Assembly: GCA_011319805.1 (NCBI GenBank)
Contig: SJRY01000277.1
Coordinates: 62,001 to 126,000 of the forward strand
Reading direction: 5' to 3'
DNA: 64,000 nucleotides
From: Macrocybe gigantea
Lineage: Eukaryota > Basidiomycota > Agaricomycetes > Agaricales > Callistosporiaceae
This document shows positions 1 through 12,066 of this stretch, piece by piece (the first letter of the stretch is position 1; each line of letters opens with the position of its first letter). The translations under genes were made by a program, and so were the position numbers. Under the pieces are notes generated by a model. The model was not told where the DNA came from. It was given only the letters and a program-made list of their open reading frames with translations, and did not search any database.

Positions 1-2758
1 ACCAGATCGTCTACGGGCACCGCAGCCGCATAGGTCTGCGAGTTCACGGCACGCTGAGATCTGTGCGAGTCATCCCTAGCGCGGCCATGAGTGAGCGAGC
101 GGCCCAGCTTCTGCTCAGCGTCATGCGGCAGTGGCACCGCATGCACGTCGTCCATCCTCTTCTTCTCCGATTGGTGGAATGACCGCATAGGGCGCAGCGT
201 CCGACTGCTCGGCATTGGCGGACTCATTGGTGGAGACTGCGAAAAGCCTTGCGCGCGTCCGGCACTTTGCGGGCGCACTGGAGTGTCATCTGATGGCTTG
301 GGGATAGGCATAGGCGCAGCGACACGCGGGGGCGGAGGGGGCGACATCGATGCTTTAGGGCGGTCGACCTCCATAGACCGAAGACGCCTAGCGAGCTCGT
401 CAGGAGCAAAAGGGCGCATCTCGGACGAGGGGAGGGTCCGCGTGCGCGGGCGGCGAAAGGATTGCGGCGTGCAACGCTGCTTCCTGCGTGCTTGCAACCC
501 CAAACGGCGGCACGGACTCGCCTGCGCCCGCTGGGCGCAATGTGGTTTGCCTGGAACGCACGGACTCCGCTCTGCCCCCCGTGAGGGCGCGCTCGCGCCG
601 CCGCTGTTCTCTCTCCTCACGGACCTGTCTGCGGATCGTGCGTTGCGCATGGAGCGCGTTGGGTATCCGCTGCGCGAGTGGCACATCATCGTCGTCAGAT
701 GACCGGTGAGTCGGTGCGGAGGCGTCGCGGCGCTCGTCATCTGCCTCGTCCTCGGATTCGTCAGATGTAGACGCGTCTGTCTCAGAATGTGGCGAGAACG
801 GTGCGCGACGCGGTTTCGCTCGTCATCGCCGTCATCATCGTCCCGGCCAGCCGCGCCTCCTCGGCTATATCCGGTGCGACGGGTGCTACCGTTTGGGTAG
901 CCACCAAAGAAGCCGCCCGGTGTACTGGCGCTCTGATCTGCGCCATCGCTGAGGCCACGAGAACGCGAGCTATACCCCTCTCGTCCACCTGCATCACAGA
1001 TAGCATCATCCGACGCACAAGCCTCAGATTCACCTGAATAGTCCTCCTTTGCGCCTGGGATGAGTGAAGGGTATCCTCAGAGGACACAAGCTCCTGTAAG
1101 TACTCAGGCTCAAATTCGTCCTCTGCATAGAACGACGGAAATTTGATGGGTATCGCGTTGTCCTCGAAATGGAGCAAGTCAAAGTGCGAGTACCAATGCA
1201 TATCGTCTGAAGGGGTGCGAAACGTCTGGTGGGTGGTAGGGGAGAAATAGTCTTCTGCAGGTGGAGAGCTAAGTACGTCGCTGTCACTTTCCGCAGATGA
1301 AAAAGTGTTGTTCCACTGATTGATACCAGATGACTCTACTGATGTGGTTGATGTTGGTGACCCGACACGTGTTTGAATGTCTGTGGATGTCAGCCCAACA
1401 AGGCGGCATCCGCACCAAGAAGGGCGCTTCTTAATGAAGGCTCTTGACTGGGATTCAATGAAGAGAGATCGTCCAAGTCTATGCCGCGTTCGTCATCATC
1501 TGCGAAATTCAGAAAGCTGACGTCGAAACCGGAGATAAAATCAGGCTGTGGGGGCATAGTGACCGTCGGTATGACTTCATCGAGAGTGCACTGTGAGGAT
1601 TCCTCCGATTCCTTGTCAGCAATTGGGGAATCCGTACTGATCCCAGATCCTGAGTCCTTGACTTGAGAATTGGAGGATCCTCCGACTTTTTTCAAGTCAT
1701 TAAGGTTATCCCAAGGTTCAAAAGGAAGCCTTGCTCCAACTCGGCCTTTGCGAACCTAAGAATAAATTAATGAGAGGCAAAAAAAAAAAAAAAAAACGCG
1801 GCAACTTTTCTGCAATTCACCTTTTTGGTCAAAACGACATTCATGTTCGCGAGAGTATGGAGAGAAGGTAGGGATGGGCGGGAAGGGAATGCGGGCTTCT
1901 TGTAAGCAGGTCGAGCGCGTCCGGACAATGTTCTCGATATTCCGGGAGTGAGCGCAGCTTTGGGAGACGAGATCAAAGCAGGTTTCGCGTCTGGACTGTT
2001 TGAAGTCAAGGGTGAACGCGGCTGAACCTTTAAAGAAAGCGCATCGGAAAGCGATGGCGCTTCTATGGAGGTCGGTGAGGTTGGTTCGAGGGACGTGGAC
2101 AGAGGCAGAGCGGCAGCAGATTTTGTAGAGAGATTGGCAAATGGATCATCGTCAAGAAGGAAATCAGGAGGCGGGGAATCTCTGGAGGAAGTCTGAGCAG
2201 CGACTGAGTTCTTGTCTGCAACAGTGGGATGCACGGCTAGGGAGAATGACCGGTTCCTGGCTGCGCCGGCCAGGGCAGATTGATTCACAGCGAAGGAGGG
2301 GTTGGTCGGGGAAGTGGGCGCGCTGAGGAAGGAAGGTATCAATATGGACTGTAAAGAACGACGCTTTTTGACCATTTTCGATTTCCGGGGTAAATTCAGC
2401 CCGGGTTGGTCAGACCTTTTAGACTGTGGATATTCAAAGGAAGGTGGTATGAACTCGCGTGGTTTTGGGAGATCAGTCTGGAGAGAAGTATGAGTCAGTT
2501 CATATCGTCCATTCAGAAATTCGACATCTTCTCCGAGGACACAGTGGTCGCGCGACACATTCCTGGGAGCGTGTGATGGATGACGACACTCACTGGAAAG
2601 GGTACGACGTCCGTCCATGTGTTGGTGGAGTCTCTGAAAACGATAGTGTTCACCGGGGGGCGGAAGTGTACTCTGAAGTGAAAGTCTGTGTGTGGCGACT
2701 TATGAAGAGAGCTGGGAATCGCGGATTCCCTCGACAACCAGGGTTGGGTTGGCGCCAT
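1..2758 (-). CDS. Serine/proline-rich hypothetical protein, partial at left edge, frame-broken
   Basis: I do not recognise this protein. The probable start is the ATG at 2756-2758 (MAPTQPWLSRESAIP). A short first exon is followed by an exon around 2510-1800 whose visible pieces include LPKPREFIPPSFEYP and the basic run MVKKRRSLQS. The intron near 1800 carries an A/T homopolymer of about 18 nt. Downstream the protein is acidic and serine-rich, with D/E-S clusters near 1500-1650 and 700-800 and an arginine-rich segment near 560-660. The coding frame then runs off position 1, so the C-terminus is missing. The frame changes without a convincing intron near 1394, 1045, 797 and 430-520. Three of these behave like the loss of one base. 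Either sequencing indels or decay would explain this. It is divergent from NUP159. That this region encodes a protein is fairly certain; its function is unknown. Confidence 0.55.
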
Positions 2759-3372
2759 ATGGGAAAAATGGTAAATACTCGGACCCGATTGGGTTGATCG
2801 AAGGAGATCTGAGGCTGATAATGTGGATATGACGCGGGAGTCGTTGTAAGGGCCCTAAAAATTTGGTTCTGGCTATTCTTTTATGGCGACGCTAGACGCG
2901 TTGAGGGGTATACGGCGTGGTGGTGGTATCGTGTGTAGCGAGGAAGACGAGGGCACATTTATGTAGTCATACGCTTTATTAAATGACAGCCCTTGATGCA
3001 GCCTCACCATGAGCCTGCTTGGCAACGACCTCCCCCGAAAATAAAATACAACACCCGCCCAATGTCGCGCCAGCCTGTCATTCTTTCCGCGTAGTACGGC
3101 CAATCACGTATTTACACACTCAGGGCTAGGATAGAGCAGGAGAAGGACGTGGTAAAAGTTGAAGCTGAAGCGGAGCAAGGCGGAAATAATTATTTTCGAA
3201 TCCAAGCCATCGATTGCAAGTTTTGCAACGTAATAAAGCACAAGAGATGGAGAGCTCAATCGAGCTGAAGATTCTTGCAAATCGATATCGCCAGTGGTTG
3301 TTTCAACACACATAGCGACGCCGAGAGCTCAAACTTCATAGTCTGTTAATTATCGCAACTGCAATGCCTGCT
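2759..3372. other. Divergent intergenic region, no gene seen
   Basis: About 600 bases between the divergent starts of the serine-rich protein and NUP159. Only short open frames without recognisable motifs occur. It must contain the promoters of both genes. Confidence 0.5.
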
Positions 3373-3379
3373 TATATAA
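3373..3379 (+). promoter_or_regulatory. TATA-like box upstream of NUP159
   Basis: TATATAA lies about 80 nt upstream of the proposed NUP159 start. If it acts as a TATA box, transcription would begin near 3400-3415. That would put the in-frame ATGs at 3364 and 3379 upstream of the transcript or at its very edge, favouring the start at 3460. Confidence 0.4.
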
Positions 3380-3459
3380 TGAGGCGTGATGTCTGGTCGA
3401 GTCACGTGCGTCTGTCAATCCCTTACACCCATCTTTGCATCCGAGGACGCGATCCCGTC

Positions 3460-6400
3460 ATGTATGTACTTCTCGCAAGCCCTGCTGCCGAACTCTGAGT
3501 AACCCGTTTCTGCGATAGGACGGTCAATTTACTGCCACTTTCCCGCCCGGGACAGGTGGAAGTCAAGGTTGAAGCTACGGCAAAGACATGCGACTCTGAA
3601 GGATTCACCGTACGTCGTATACGCCTTGTGTTCTGGAGTACGCTCTCACAGCGGTTTAGTTTCCCCCGTTTCGCTTGCTGAACAAGCAAGCGCGTATACG
3701 TCTATCTACGAACGGTCACGAACCACAAGCCGCGAATCAACAATATCTCTTCTCGATTGCCAATTCACGAGGCTGGTTTGCAGCTGTCACGTCAAACAAC
3801 GGATACTGTAAGTGATATATTTCTCCCAGAACCTGGGCTTTAAAACTGACACGGTCCGAAGCTCTTGTACTCTCCCCGCTTGAGGATTTGCGATCCAACT
3901 TCAAGGCCAATGCAGAGGACAGTTTCATCAACTTCACGCCAAAGCGCACACTTTCCCTTACCCCCGCAAAGCCAATTTCCATAGTATTTGCGTGCAATGA
4001 CGCGCGCCTCGTTGTGGTTCTTGAGCAAGGCCCTCTTCTGATCTATGACACTACTGTGCTCTTCTCGCCCGGTGCTGAAAACATTAGTCCTTTATCCTCC
4101 CTTCAGACTCCTCCAGCCCCGATACGCCAGGTTTGTCCCAATCCCGGAACGGAAGCAAACTTGATGGACATAATCGCCGTCGTCTTTGAAAATGGTACCG
4201 TGCAGTTGTTCAATCCGAGGTTGGAACCTCAGGGAGGATGGGCAACCGACACAAATTCCGACTCAAAAGCGGTGGCAGGTGTGTGGCGCACTCTTCAGTT
4301 TTTGTACCGTCCTCTGACTCTACCGTCCTTCATTAGTCGCTTGGTCACCCAAGGGCAAACACATAGCCATTGGTTTGCGAAGCGGCGACATTCTGACATT
4401 CTCCCTAACGAACACGGCCGTGCCACATAAACACATTCCGCCTACGGCTGCAGCTCCCCTGAAATCCTTAGATTGGCTCAGTCCGGGGCATACGTTCCGC
4501 ACCGTCTATACGCCTCCAGAATCCGATCCCGTCCAGCACATTGTTTGTCTGGATATCAAGTCGTCTACGGTTACCCATTTCTCGCCCAACCTTCCGTTCG
4601 CCCTCCCAGACCGCCCTGAACTGCAACCTTTCATCGTTCATCTACCGAGATGGGAACAGGATGCGTCCAGTCCTGCCGATTCTTCGCTCCTTGTTGTAGG
4701 AGATCGTTCATCCGTAGATTTGGAGATTTTGGGTTACTCTAATGGCCAATGGTATCAACAACTACAGGAGAATCCTCTGTCACTGCCACTGGATTCTAAT
4801 ATGGACGATACTACGCTCATTGGCCTCGAGGTGGATCTGACCGATACCACTACCGGGCATCCTGTCATGTATGCGTACCTAAATGATGGGACCATCCAAG
4901 GCTGGTCTATCGAATCGTCCAAACCGTATTCCGGGATTATAACACCACAAGCGACACTGCCTTCCGAAATGAGCGTTTCGGTGACTCAAGCGGAGCCTCA
5001 GCTTTCGACGTTTGGGCAACATCCATCAGCTTTCGCGTCCCCGTCTGCGTTTGGATCGCAGCCCACCTCTGCTTTCGGCATAACTGGTTTTGGGCAACCT
5101 AGCGCTTCTGCCTTCAGAGCAACGCCTAATGCCAGTGCATTTGCTCAAGCCTCTGCGGTCGCTCCGTCCGCTTTCGCGCAAACGGCGCAGAACCAGCCCG
5201 TATCCCGGCAATCCGCGTTTGGTCCATCCACTGGTGGATTTGGAAGCGGCGCGCCTACTTTTGGCGGATTCGGCTCCGCTGCAACATCTGGTGCTGCATT
5301 CGGGCAACCCGGCTTCGGTTTTGGCGCTTCATCAAGTGCCACTCCAGAGCCAGCTGAAATGAAGCGGGAAGTCTCAATGTCGGATGAAACAACAACGCCT
5401 TCCCTTGGTGGGCTTTCCCTAGGTAATGGTTCTGGCAATGAGCCCCAGACTCCCAAGGCCAGCATTTTTGGTGCTTTGCCTTCTGCCCCTGCTCAGCCTG
5501 CAATGTCCACTTTCGGTGATGGTGGGTTGGTTAAACCTGCGACGGGGTTCGGTGCATTCAACAATTTCCAACCATCTGCCTCAACAGGTGGTGGAGGTCA
5601 AATAGCTGCAGCACCGACTGTAAGCGCATTCGGCGGGGATGCCGCTGCCCAGCCTTCTTCAGCATTTGGTCAGTCCGGCTTCGGGCAGCCCTCGTTTGGA
5701 AAGTCAGGTTTTGGTCAATCCGCTTTTGGCCAGACAGGTTTTGGCAAACCGGTAGTACCCACTTCCACCAACAAGCTCTCCAGTGGAGGGTTTGGCGCTT
5801 TCGCATCAGCTTCGCCGGTGGCGTTTGGAGCCAGCACTACTCAGAAGATTGAACCGACTCCATCGTCCACGTCGGGCGGATTTGCTGCGTTCGCGTCGGG
5901 GGGGCCTTCCGCCTTTAGCTCGTTTGGCCAGGCTGTAGCAAACAAGCAGGGCACGTCGCCGTTCGGACAAAGCACGACCTCTCCTTTTGGTAAATCGCCC
6001 TTTGGTGCGACGGCCGTCCCAGCAGAAGCGAACAAACAACCTGACATGAACGCAATGCCGTCCACGCCATCCGCGTTCAGGGATACTTCTTCAAAGATGA
6101 AAGAGGATGCGACTGCGAAGAGCAAGTCTTTCACGATCCCCACATCACCACCATCTTCTCCGGAGCCAAGATCGCCACAGGAAGAACCCGTCGCGCTAAC
6201 CACAACCCCCACGTCCTCCCCATTCAAGCCAGTCGCGCCGGCTCCGGCTACAGGGGCGTTCGCAAACTTGAAATCATCACCGTCCGCATTCAAGCCGGCG
6301 GCCGGGTTCGGCGCTTTTGGCAGTACCACTCCCACAACTTCGCCTTTTTTCAAAGCCGCAGAAGGAGGCCTTCCTCCTGTCTCTGCCTTCGGTCAACCAG

Positions 6401-9400
6401 CGAGCCCTACACCGACCACCGGTGTTTCTGCGTTCGGATCCCCTTCCCCCCTTGGTTCTGTGAAGTCGGCCTTTGGCGCCCCATCTACCCTTGGAGCTGC
6501 AAAGCCATCGCTCGCACAGCCCACCACTGCTAGTGCGTCATCGCAGGGTGGTTTTAGTGCCTTTGCCGGCGGCGCAAAAGGCTTTTCTGCTTTCGCTGGA
6601 GCTCAGAAGTCCTTCGGAGACCTTTTGAAGCAAGGGGATGAGGATGTGGCGAAGGTCGCTGATGAGAAACCAGTGTCCGTCTTTGCAAGTGTTCTACAGA
6701 AGGCCACTCTGGAGACCAAAGTCACTTTGACCGAACTTTCTAGCTCTGCCGCGAAGGAGCAGTCCGTGACTCTGACTAATGAAGCCAAGCCGACGACTGT
6801 AACTCTGGAGTTGAAAGAAAAGGAACCGGAGAAGCCTCGCAGTGCCGAGATTGAGGAGAAAGGTCCAGAGAAAGCGAAGCAAGACCAGTCTTCATTCGAA
6901 TCTCTTTCGATGTCGTCCGTTGCAAGCTCTTTCGTGGAGGTCTCTACTACGGTCGAAGGGAAAGAAGAGGAATCGGAGGAAGAGTCTGAACAAGAAGAGG
7001 CCGAGACAGAAGAACCAGAGGCAGAGGCCGAGGAAGCTGAAGAGAGCGAATCTTTTGAATCGGACAATTATTCTACCGAGAGTCTCTCGGAAGATCACCG
7101 ATCTGAGGAAGAAGTTCCGGAGTCGCCTGAACCTGCTGCAATCCCGTTACCAGAATCGCGGTCCCCGTCAGCGACGCCTCAACCCGAATCCCCTCGGCTC
7201 AAAGCAGCGCCTACGACTCCAATTGCGCCTGCCCGTCCACCCAGCGTGCCCGTTATTAAGGAAGAACAGGAAGTCGCAGAGAGCACTACTCCTCCTGGAA
7301 GCCCTGCCAAGGAACCAACTTTGGTTATACCGAAAACAGCTCCAGCCGTACCCTCCTCACCCTCACCACCCTCGTTCGGTTTCGGCCTTGGCAGACCTAG
7401 CACCCGTCCCGCTCGCAGCTCCCCTCTAGCCACCGCCCCTGTTTCCCTCAATGATGAGGAAACGGAGGAAGAAGCAGCGTCAAAAGAACAGCCTCAACAA
7501 CCCATTGCCCTAAAAAAACCGATTCCGGAAGAAACCAAACCGGCGAGGCCGAAAACCCCACCTGCCCCCTCGCCTCCTCCAAAATCAACCTCTGCTCCTC
7601 CGCTCCCCGTCATGACTCCGGCTACCACGAAATCTCCTTACTCTGCGCCTCCTTCTGCCATGGGTCAGATTGGGGCACGGCCAGCCCAAAGCACTCCTCT
7701 TTTCCCTTCGACAGGTCAACTTAATCTAACCAGTTCTCCCCAAACACCTACACCTGTTCCGACAAATCTGTTCCAAGGCCCATCGAAAGGATTCTTAGGT
7801 TTCGCTTCCACCTCATCTACTCTCCCAAGTCAACCTTCGATGTTTGGAACCGCTAAGCCGGCCGCTCTTCTTTCGCCTCAGGCAGGCCCCTCGACACCGC
7901 CTGTCAAACCTTTCTCTCTGGCAGGCGCTGCACCATCAACTCTACCAGCACCTTTCCCTAAAGGTATCCTGGCCTGTTTTAGGTTATCGCAGAAGTATGA
8001 CTGACCCGAATTTTGCTTCGCTTTTCAGTTCCGGCCATGCCATCCCTCATCCCTGTAACTCCTAAAGCGACAATCGCACAACCACCACCTCCACAGCCAC
8101 AGCCGGATTTCGCGTCCATGGCAGAGGGGATGCAAAAGGAGTGTGCTCTGTTGTATCTAAACATGAACCGGGAATTGGAAGAGGTGAGTGTGCTATATTC
8201 GTTCTGAAAGACTTCACCCAAATAATCATTTGCACCAGCTTCGATTGCTCGCGGAAGCCGCGAACAAGAAATTGGCCGAATTGAAGAGACCTGCAGGTGG
8301 CTCACGCTCGAAGGTCGACCTTGGTGACCCTACAAAGTGGAGTCTCGCGGATGCGGTTCACTTTGGCCACGTTTTGCAACAATATGGTGAGGATCTAGAT
8401 GCTTTGAAGGCACACAGGGTGGCAGAATCACAACTCCTCCGCGAACTTCAAACCAACATGCTCAGAGGTGTGTAGGTCTGAGTAACGTCTGTTGCATTAC
8501 CCTGCTTAAAGAAATTCATAAGCCAATACGCGGAAAGAGGAAATCATCCGTTTCAACAAAGCCAAGAACGATGCGGAATTTGCCAAAATGCTGAAGGCCA
8601 GGACACTTGGACCTGAACATCTTGAGACACAAACACATCTTAGGCGAAACATCACGGTGGGTAGACGATGGGTGCAAATACGAATCGAACGGCTTATTTT
8701 TCTGCCATTAGACCCTACGAGATCGTATACAGAAGCTTGAGGACAAATTAGCTCATTCGAAGAAGAGGCTAGCGCAATATAAATCAGGAAAGCCAAGTAT
8801 CAAGTAAGATCCATTCACCAAGCCAAGTACCAATTCGTATCTAACCAACAAACACAGGGCACCATCGTTGGACACAATTAATCGAACATACCGCAACATT
8901 GATGTTGCCATCGAGCGTCAAGCCGATGAAGTCGCCAGTCTCGCTTCCCGCATCGCCAAATTGGACGTCAGTTCCGCCTCGACGAAGGCATGGAAGCGCG
9001 ATCCCAGGTTGCCTGATCATACTGCTGGTCGTCCCCATACCGTGACGCCGAACATCGCCACCACCACCGCCGCTGCTCTGAACGCCGAGCGATCGGCTCA
9101 GAGATTGAAGCGAGCGTTACTTGCGGCAAGGAAGGAACCTCTCTTGAACAAGAAATCTGCCGCTTCCGCTAAACCGCCATCCATGTTCAATACTCCTCAA
9201 AAGCCGGGTTCGGGCCCAAAAAAGCCCGAGTTTCAGCTAGCGAACGGTGCCCCTTCATTCCCGTCTTCATTCTCCCTTGCATCGTCATCCACTGGCCCTT
9301 CAACGCCCACGCCGAACTTTACGCCAGGCTGGTCGCTTCCGGAGGACAACTTCAACCCTTCTACCCCGCCACCGCTCAGTCGACGAGGTGCTGGGTCAAG

Positions 9401-9581
9401 CGTCAAGAAGCATTCCACGGTGCAACTGAAGAGGAGCCCTGGTTCTGCATTCACGCCGACTGTCCCTACTTTTGATTGGGGACCCTTACCGACTTTTGGA
9501 TCGCCCTCAGGCACATCACTTGTTGACGCCGTCAAAGTGACACCACCCAAAGCTTTCGTGCCTCTTACGAAAAAGGTATGA
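3460..9581 (+). CDS. NUP159: FG nucleoporin, NUP159/NUP214 type
   Basis: Cytoplasmic-side nuclear pore protein; in yeast and animals this family docks the mRNA-export helicase Dbp5. Proposed exons: 3460-3461, 3519-3609, 3660-3807, 3862-4278, 4337-7963, 8029-8183, 8239-8467, 8523-8656, 8712-8803, 8858-9581. They join in frame to 1872 residues, between yeast Nup159 and human NUP214 in length. The N-terminus carries the beta-propeller region, with motifs FRLLNKQARIRLS, ANSRGWFAAV and WSPKGKHIAIGL. The middle (roughly residues 480-900) is an FG domain dominated by SAFG, FGQ and GFG. An acidic E/S-rich segment and a proline-rich segment follow. The C-terminal exons are charged and helical (EEIIRFNKAKNDAEFAKML, then LRDRIQKLEDKL), consistent with the coiled coil that binds the Nup82 complex. 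The start codon appears to be split by the first intron (AT|G). Confidence 0.95.
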
Positions 9582-10022
9582 AGAATTCATGGTTGTAGTG
9601 TAGTCTCCTATTGGTTTCCTGCTCTGGTGTAATTCATGTCATGAGGGATACAAGTACCTAGTAGGTCATGATTGATTGATGATTCTCATACCGCGAAGAA
9701 AAAATCCTTATCAATTGAATATACGGACATGAAAAGAGCAGAACGATGCGACTTCTGCGGAAGATCAATGACTCCGACATGAAGTGAAATCGCAAACATG
9801 GGGATGTTTCGCGCAATTTCATGCTTGAGTTGCTCACCGTCACTGCCGTCGTCTGAGGTGAATTGAAGGACTTCTGTGGCAATTGAGTGGGCGTTCTTTG
9901 TTTTCTGTCTGAATTTTTATTTTTTGAATTTAATTCTGAATTTTCATTGTGATGAAAACACGTGGGCACGATTCCCCAAAACGCTCACCGTAATTGTCTG
10001 ATCTAACCATTATTGTTCGAAC
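9582..10022. other. Intergenic region NUP159-DCAF4, no gene seen
   Basis: About 440 AT-rich bases between two genes on the same strand. It presumably holds the NUP159 3' end and the promoter of the next gene. No coding signal was seen. Confidence 0.5.
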
Positions 10023-11864
10023 ATGCCCCTCGATTTGCCAGGATTCTACTGGGACGCGGAGCGAAACAGATATTTTCCGATATCATCGAAGCCAAAGGAA
10101 CCGCCGTTAGGGAGCTCCAACCAACACCTAGCATCCAGTCCAACCCTCCAGACATCCAGCACAGGTCCGAACCGGAAACGCAAACGAAAATCAGACGCTT
10201 GGAACGTTGCTCAGTTGTTATTGTCGTCATGCAGTCAGACAAAGAGATACAGAGCCGTACGGTCGGGAACGCTTGCTTAAAATGCGCCCTAGCCAGCTCA
10301 ATTTTGCCTTTTTTCCCCATTCATTCAGGGATATTCTATCTATGAATTACTCCCAAACATCCAGGTCCTCCTTTTGTAGCATTCCCACACGCGGCAGCAA
10401 AATAACGTCAGTCTGTGTACGTGGATGCGGATATAAGAGTCTGTCTTGAATTTAAAGTCTTCATGCCAGTCGACCTCGTTAAATGGCATAAGCCATCACT
10501 TTGTCGGAGACAACGCAGGATGGCTATACACTTCGAGGGTCGCTGTCGAAGACGGCGACGATAGTAAGAGCCAAGGACTGTGGTCTGTGGACATGAATCT
10601 TCATCCCGACTCCAAAGTTCGTCTCAGGGTGTTTCGTAGACGATCGCGCATCTGAAAACATTTCTTTCTCGCTCCCCTCTGCAGGTATCGTCCATAGCGA
10701 TATCGGGCTCTAGATGCATGTGATTCCTCGCCTGTTCCCTCTCTCGTCGAGTCTTGACTGTGCAGATAATGATAGAGCCACCTGTTTTGGTCCCGCTGCG
10801 AGAGTCTTCGTTCAGGATCTGAACGCTCTGAGGTGTGTTCGAATTGACCAAAGAGGTTAGAAACCCATGGATTAACAACGAATCACTAGTCGGACTTCCC
10901 TTTTGACTATACCCGGCGAGCACGACGTACGAGCGGCTCATCTTGAAGGCAACTCTCTTGTCCTAGGCAGATTCCTTTATTTCCGCGCCATATGACCAGG
11001 CAGGCTGACAATTATCATCAGGGGCAAGTAAGAAAGTTCTTTTTCTAGAGGACATCGATGCGTCTCTCGCTACCCGGAAGCTTAGAACCCAGAGTGACGT
11101 GTTCTCAGTCTGCCAATACGACGTAAGACTCGGTTCCCTAGAGCGAATTCGAATTGAATCACCTAGGCACGTACACCAGAATTCGATCTACGCAGGGACT
11201 CGGAGTGGTTCCATTTTGCGTTTTGACAAGCGGATGCCAACATCGCATGGGCAGCATCTTTTTTCAGGCAGGTCTACACTCAAAGAAGGGTCGACCGTTC
11301 TTTTCTTGCAGAACATCAGAGACTCCCAGCTGCTGGTCAGCTACATGAACGGCGACGTCAGTCTCCTTTTGCCTTCTTCAAACACCGCTCTTCCTGGCTA
11401 ACCCATACCGCACAACAGCTCCAGACGTACGACCTGCGATACGCCCAGAAAGACGTTCCAGTTGTGAGATATCCAGGGCATTCGAACCACTACCTGCAAA
11501 ACCTGGTGCGGCAGCGTCTGATGGATGCTCGTTTGAACTATTCTGATAGAATCTACTGCAGGGGATCGCTCTAGACCCTGAGCAGGAATTTTTGTTCGCC
11601 GCTGGCGACGATTCTAGAATACGCAGTTGGTCAGTGAAGATGGGCGATCGACTGACCCCACATTCCGATCTCGACGCTAGGGCCGGGTCGGTGGGACAAA
11701 GGTGGCAGGGCGATGTCAACAACCCGTTGTTGTATGCGTTCCCTGATCCAGTGGAGGCGCTGCACGTCTCTCAGGAACGAGAGGGACCATGTCTGTGGGT
11801 CGGCAACGAGGGTGTGATTCAGCAATTCTACTTGGGACAACGTGGACTACTCAGCACCCTTTAA
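10023..11864 (+). CDS. DCAF4-like WD40 repeat protein
   Basis: The start MPLDLPGFYWDAERNRYFPI matches the N-terminal signature of DDB1- and CUL4-associated factor 4 (WDR21), a WD40 substrate receptor of CUL4-DDB1 ubiquitin ligases. A basic KRKRKRKSD segment follows. Blades can be read through several exons: HHFVGDNAGWLY, VSSIAISGSRCIATCFG, RVFVQDLNALR, IYAGTRSGSILRFDKR, LQTYDLRYAQKDVPVVRYPG, then LFAAGDDSRIRSWSVKMGD near 11590-11640. The last exon reads to the stop at 11862-11864. The intron near 10967-11021 looks like a GC-AG intron. Exons in the first third (10260-10480) are uncertain because several short introns are possible. The family is clear; the ligase role is inferred from homologues. 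Confidence 0.82.
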
Positions 11865-12066
11865 AATCAATTCCTGACGGTTTAAATGGTTTTTTCTGCT
11901 CTACACATGTGAGAATAGATCCAGGCTCGGACTTGACCCGAGGAAATCGGTACGAGCTTACATAGTGATCGAGTGAATCATATCATATAAAAAGACAAGA
12001 TAAGATAGTGACAACCACTTGAATTCAGACTAGCAAATCAGCAGTGCTGGTAAAGAAGCTATTGCC

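Noticed and set aside
1779..1800. A run of about 18 A on the plus strand, considered as the poly(A) tail of a retroposed element
   Set aside because: It lies inside a predicted intron of the serine-rich gene, with no target-site duplication or element body. Similar homopolymers occur in MLP1 introns, so intronic tracts are the simpler reading.
3364..3459. ATG at 3364 as the NUP159 start (in frame with exon 2)
   Set aside because: It sits upstream of, and overlaps the region of, a TATA-like box. The extra residues do not resemble the family N-terminus. Kept as an alternative only.
5841..7067. Several minus-strand open frames of 90-170 codons
   Set aside because: Antisense to the FG-repeat exon of NUP159. 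Repetitive codon use creates them.
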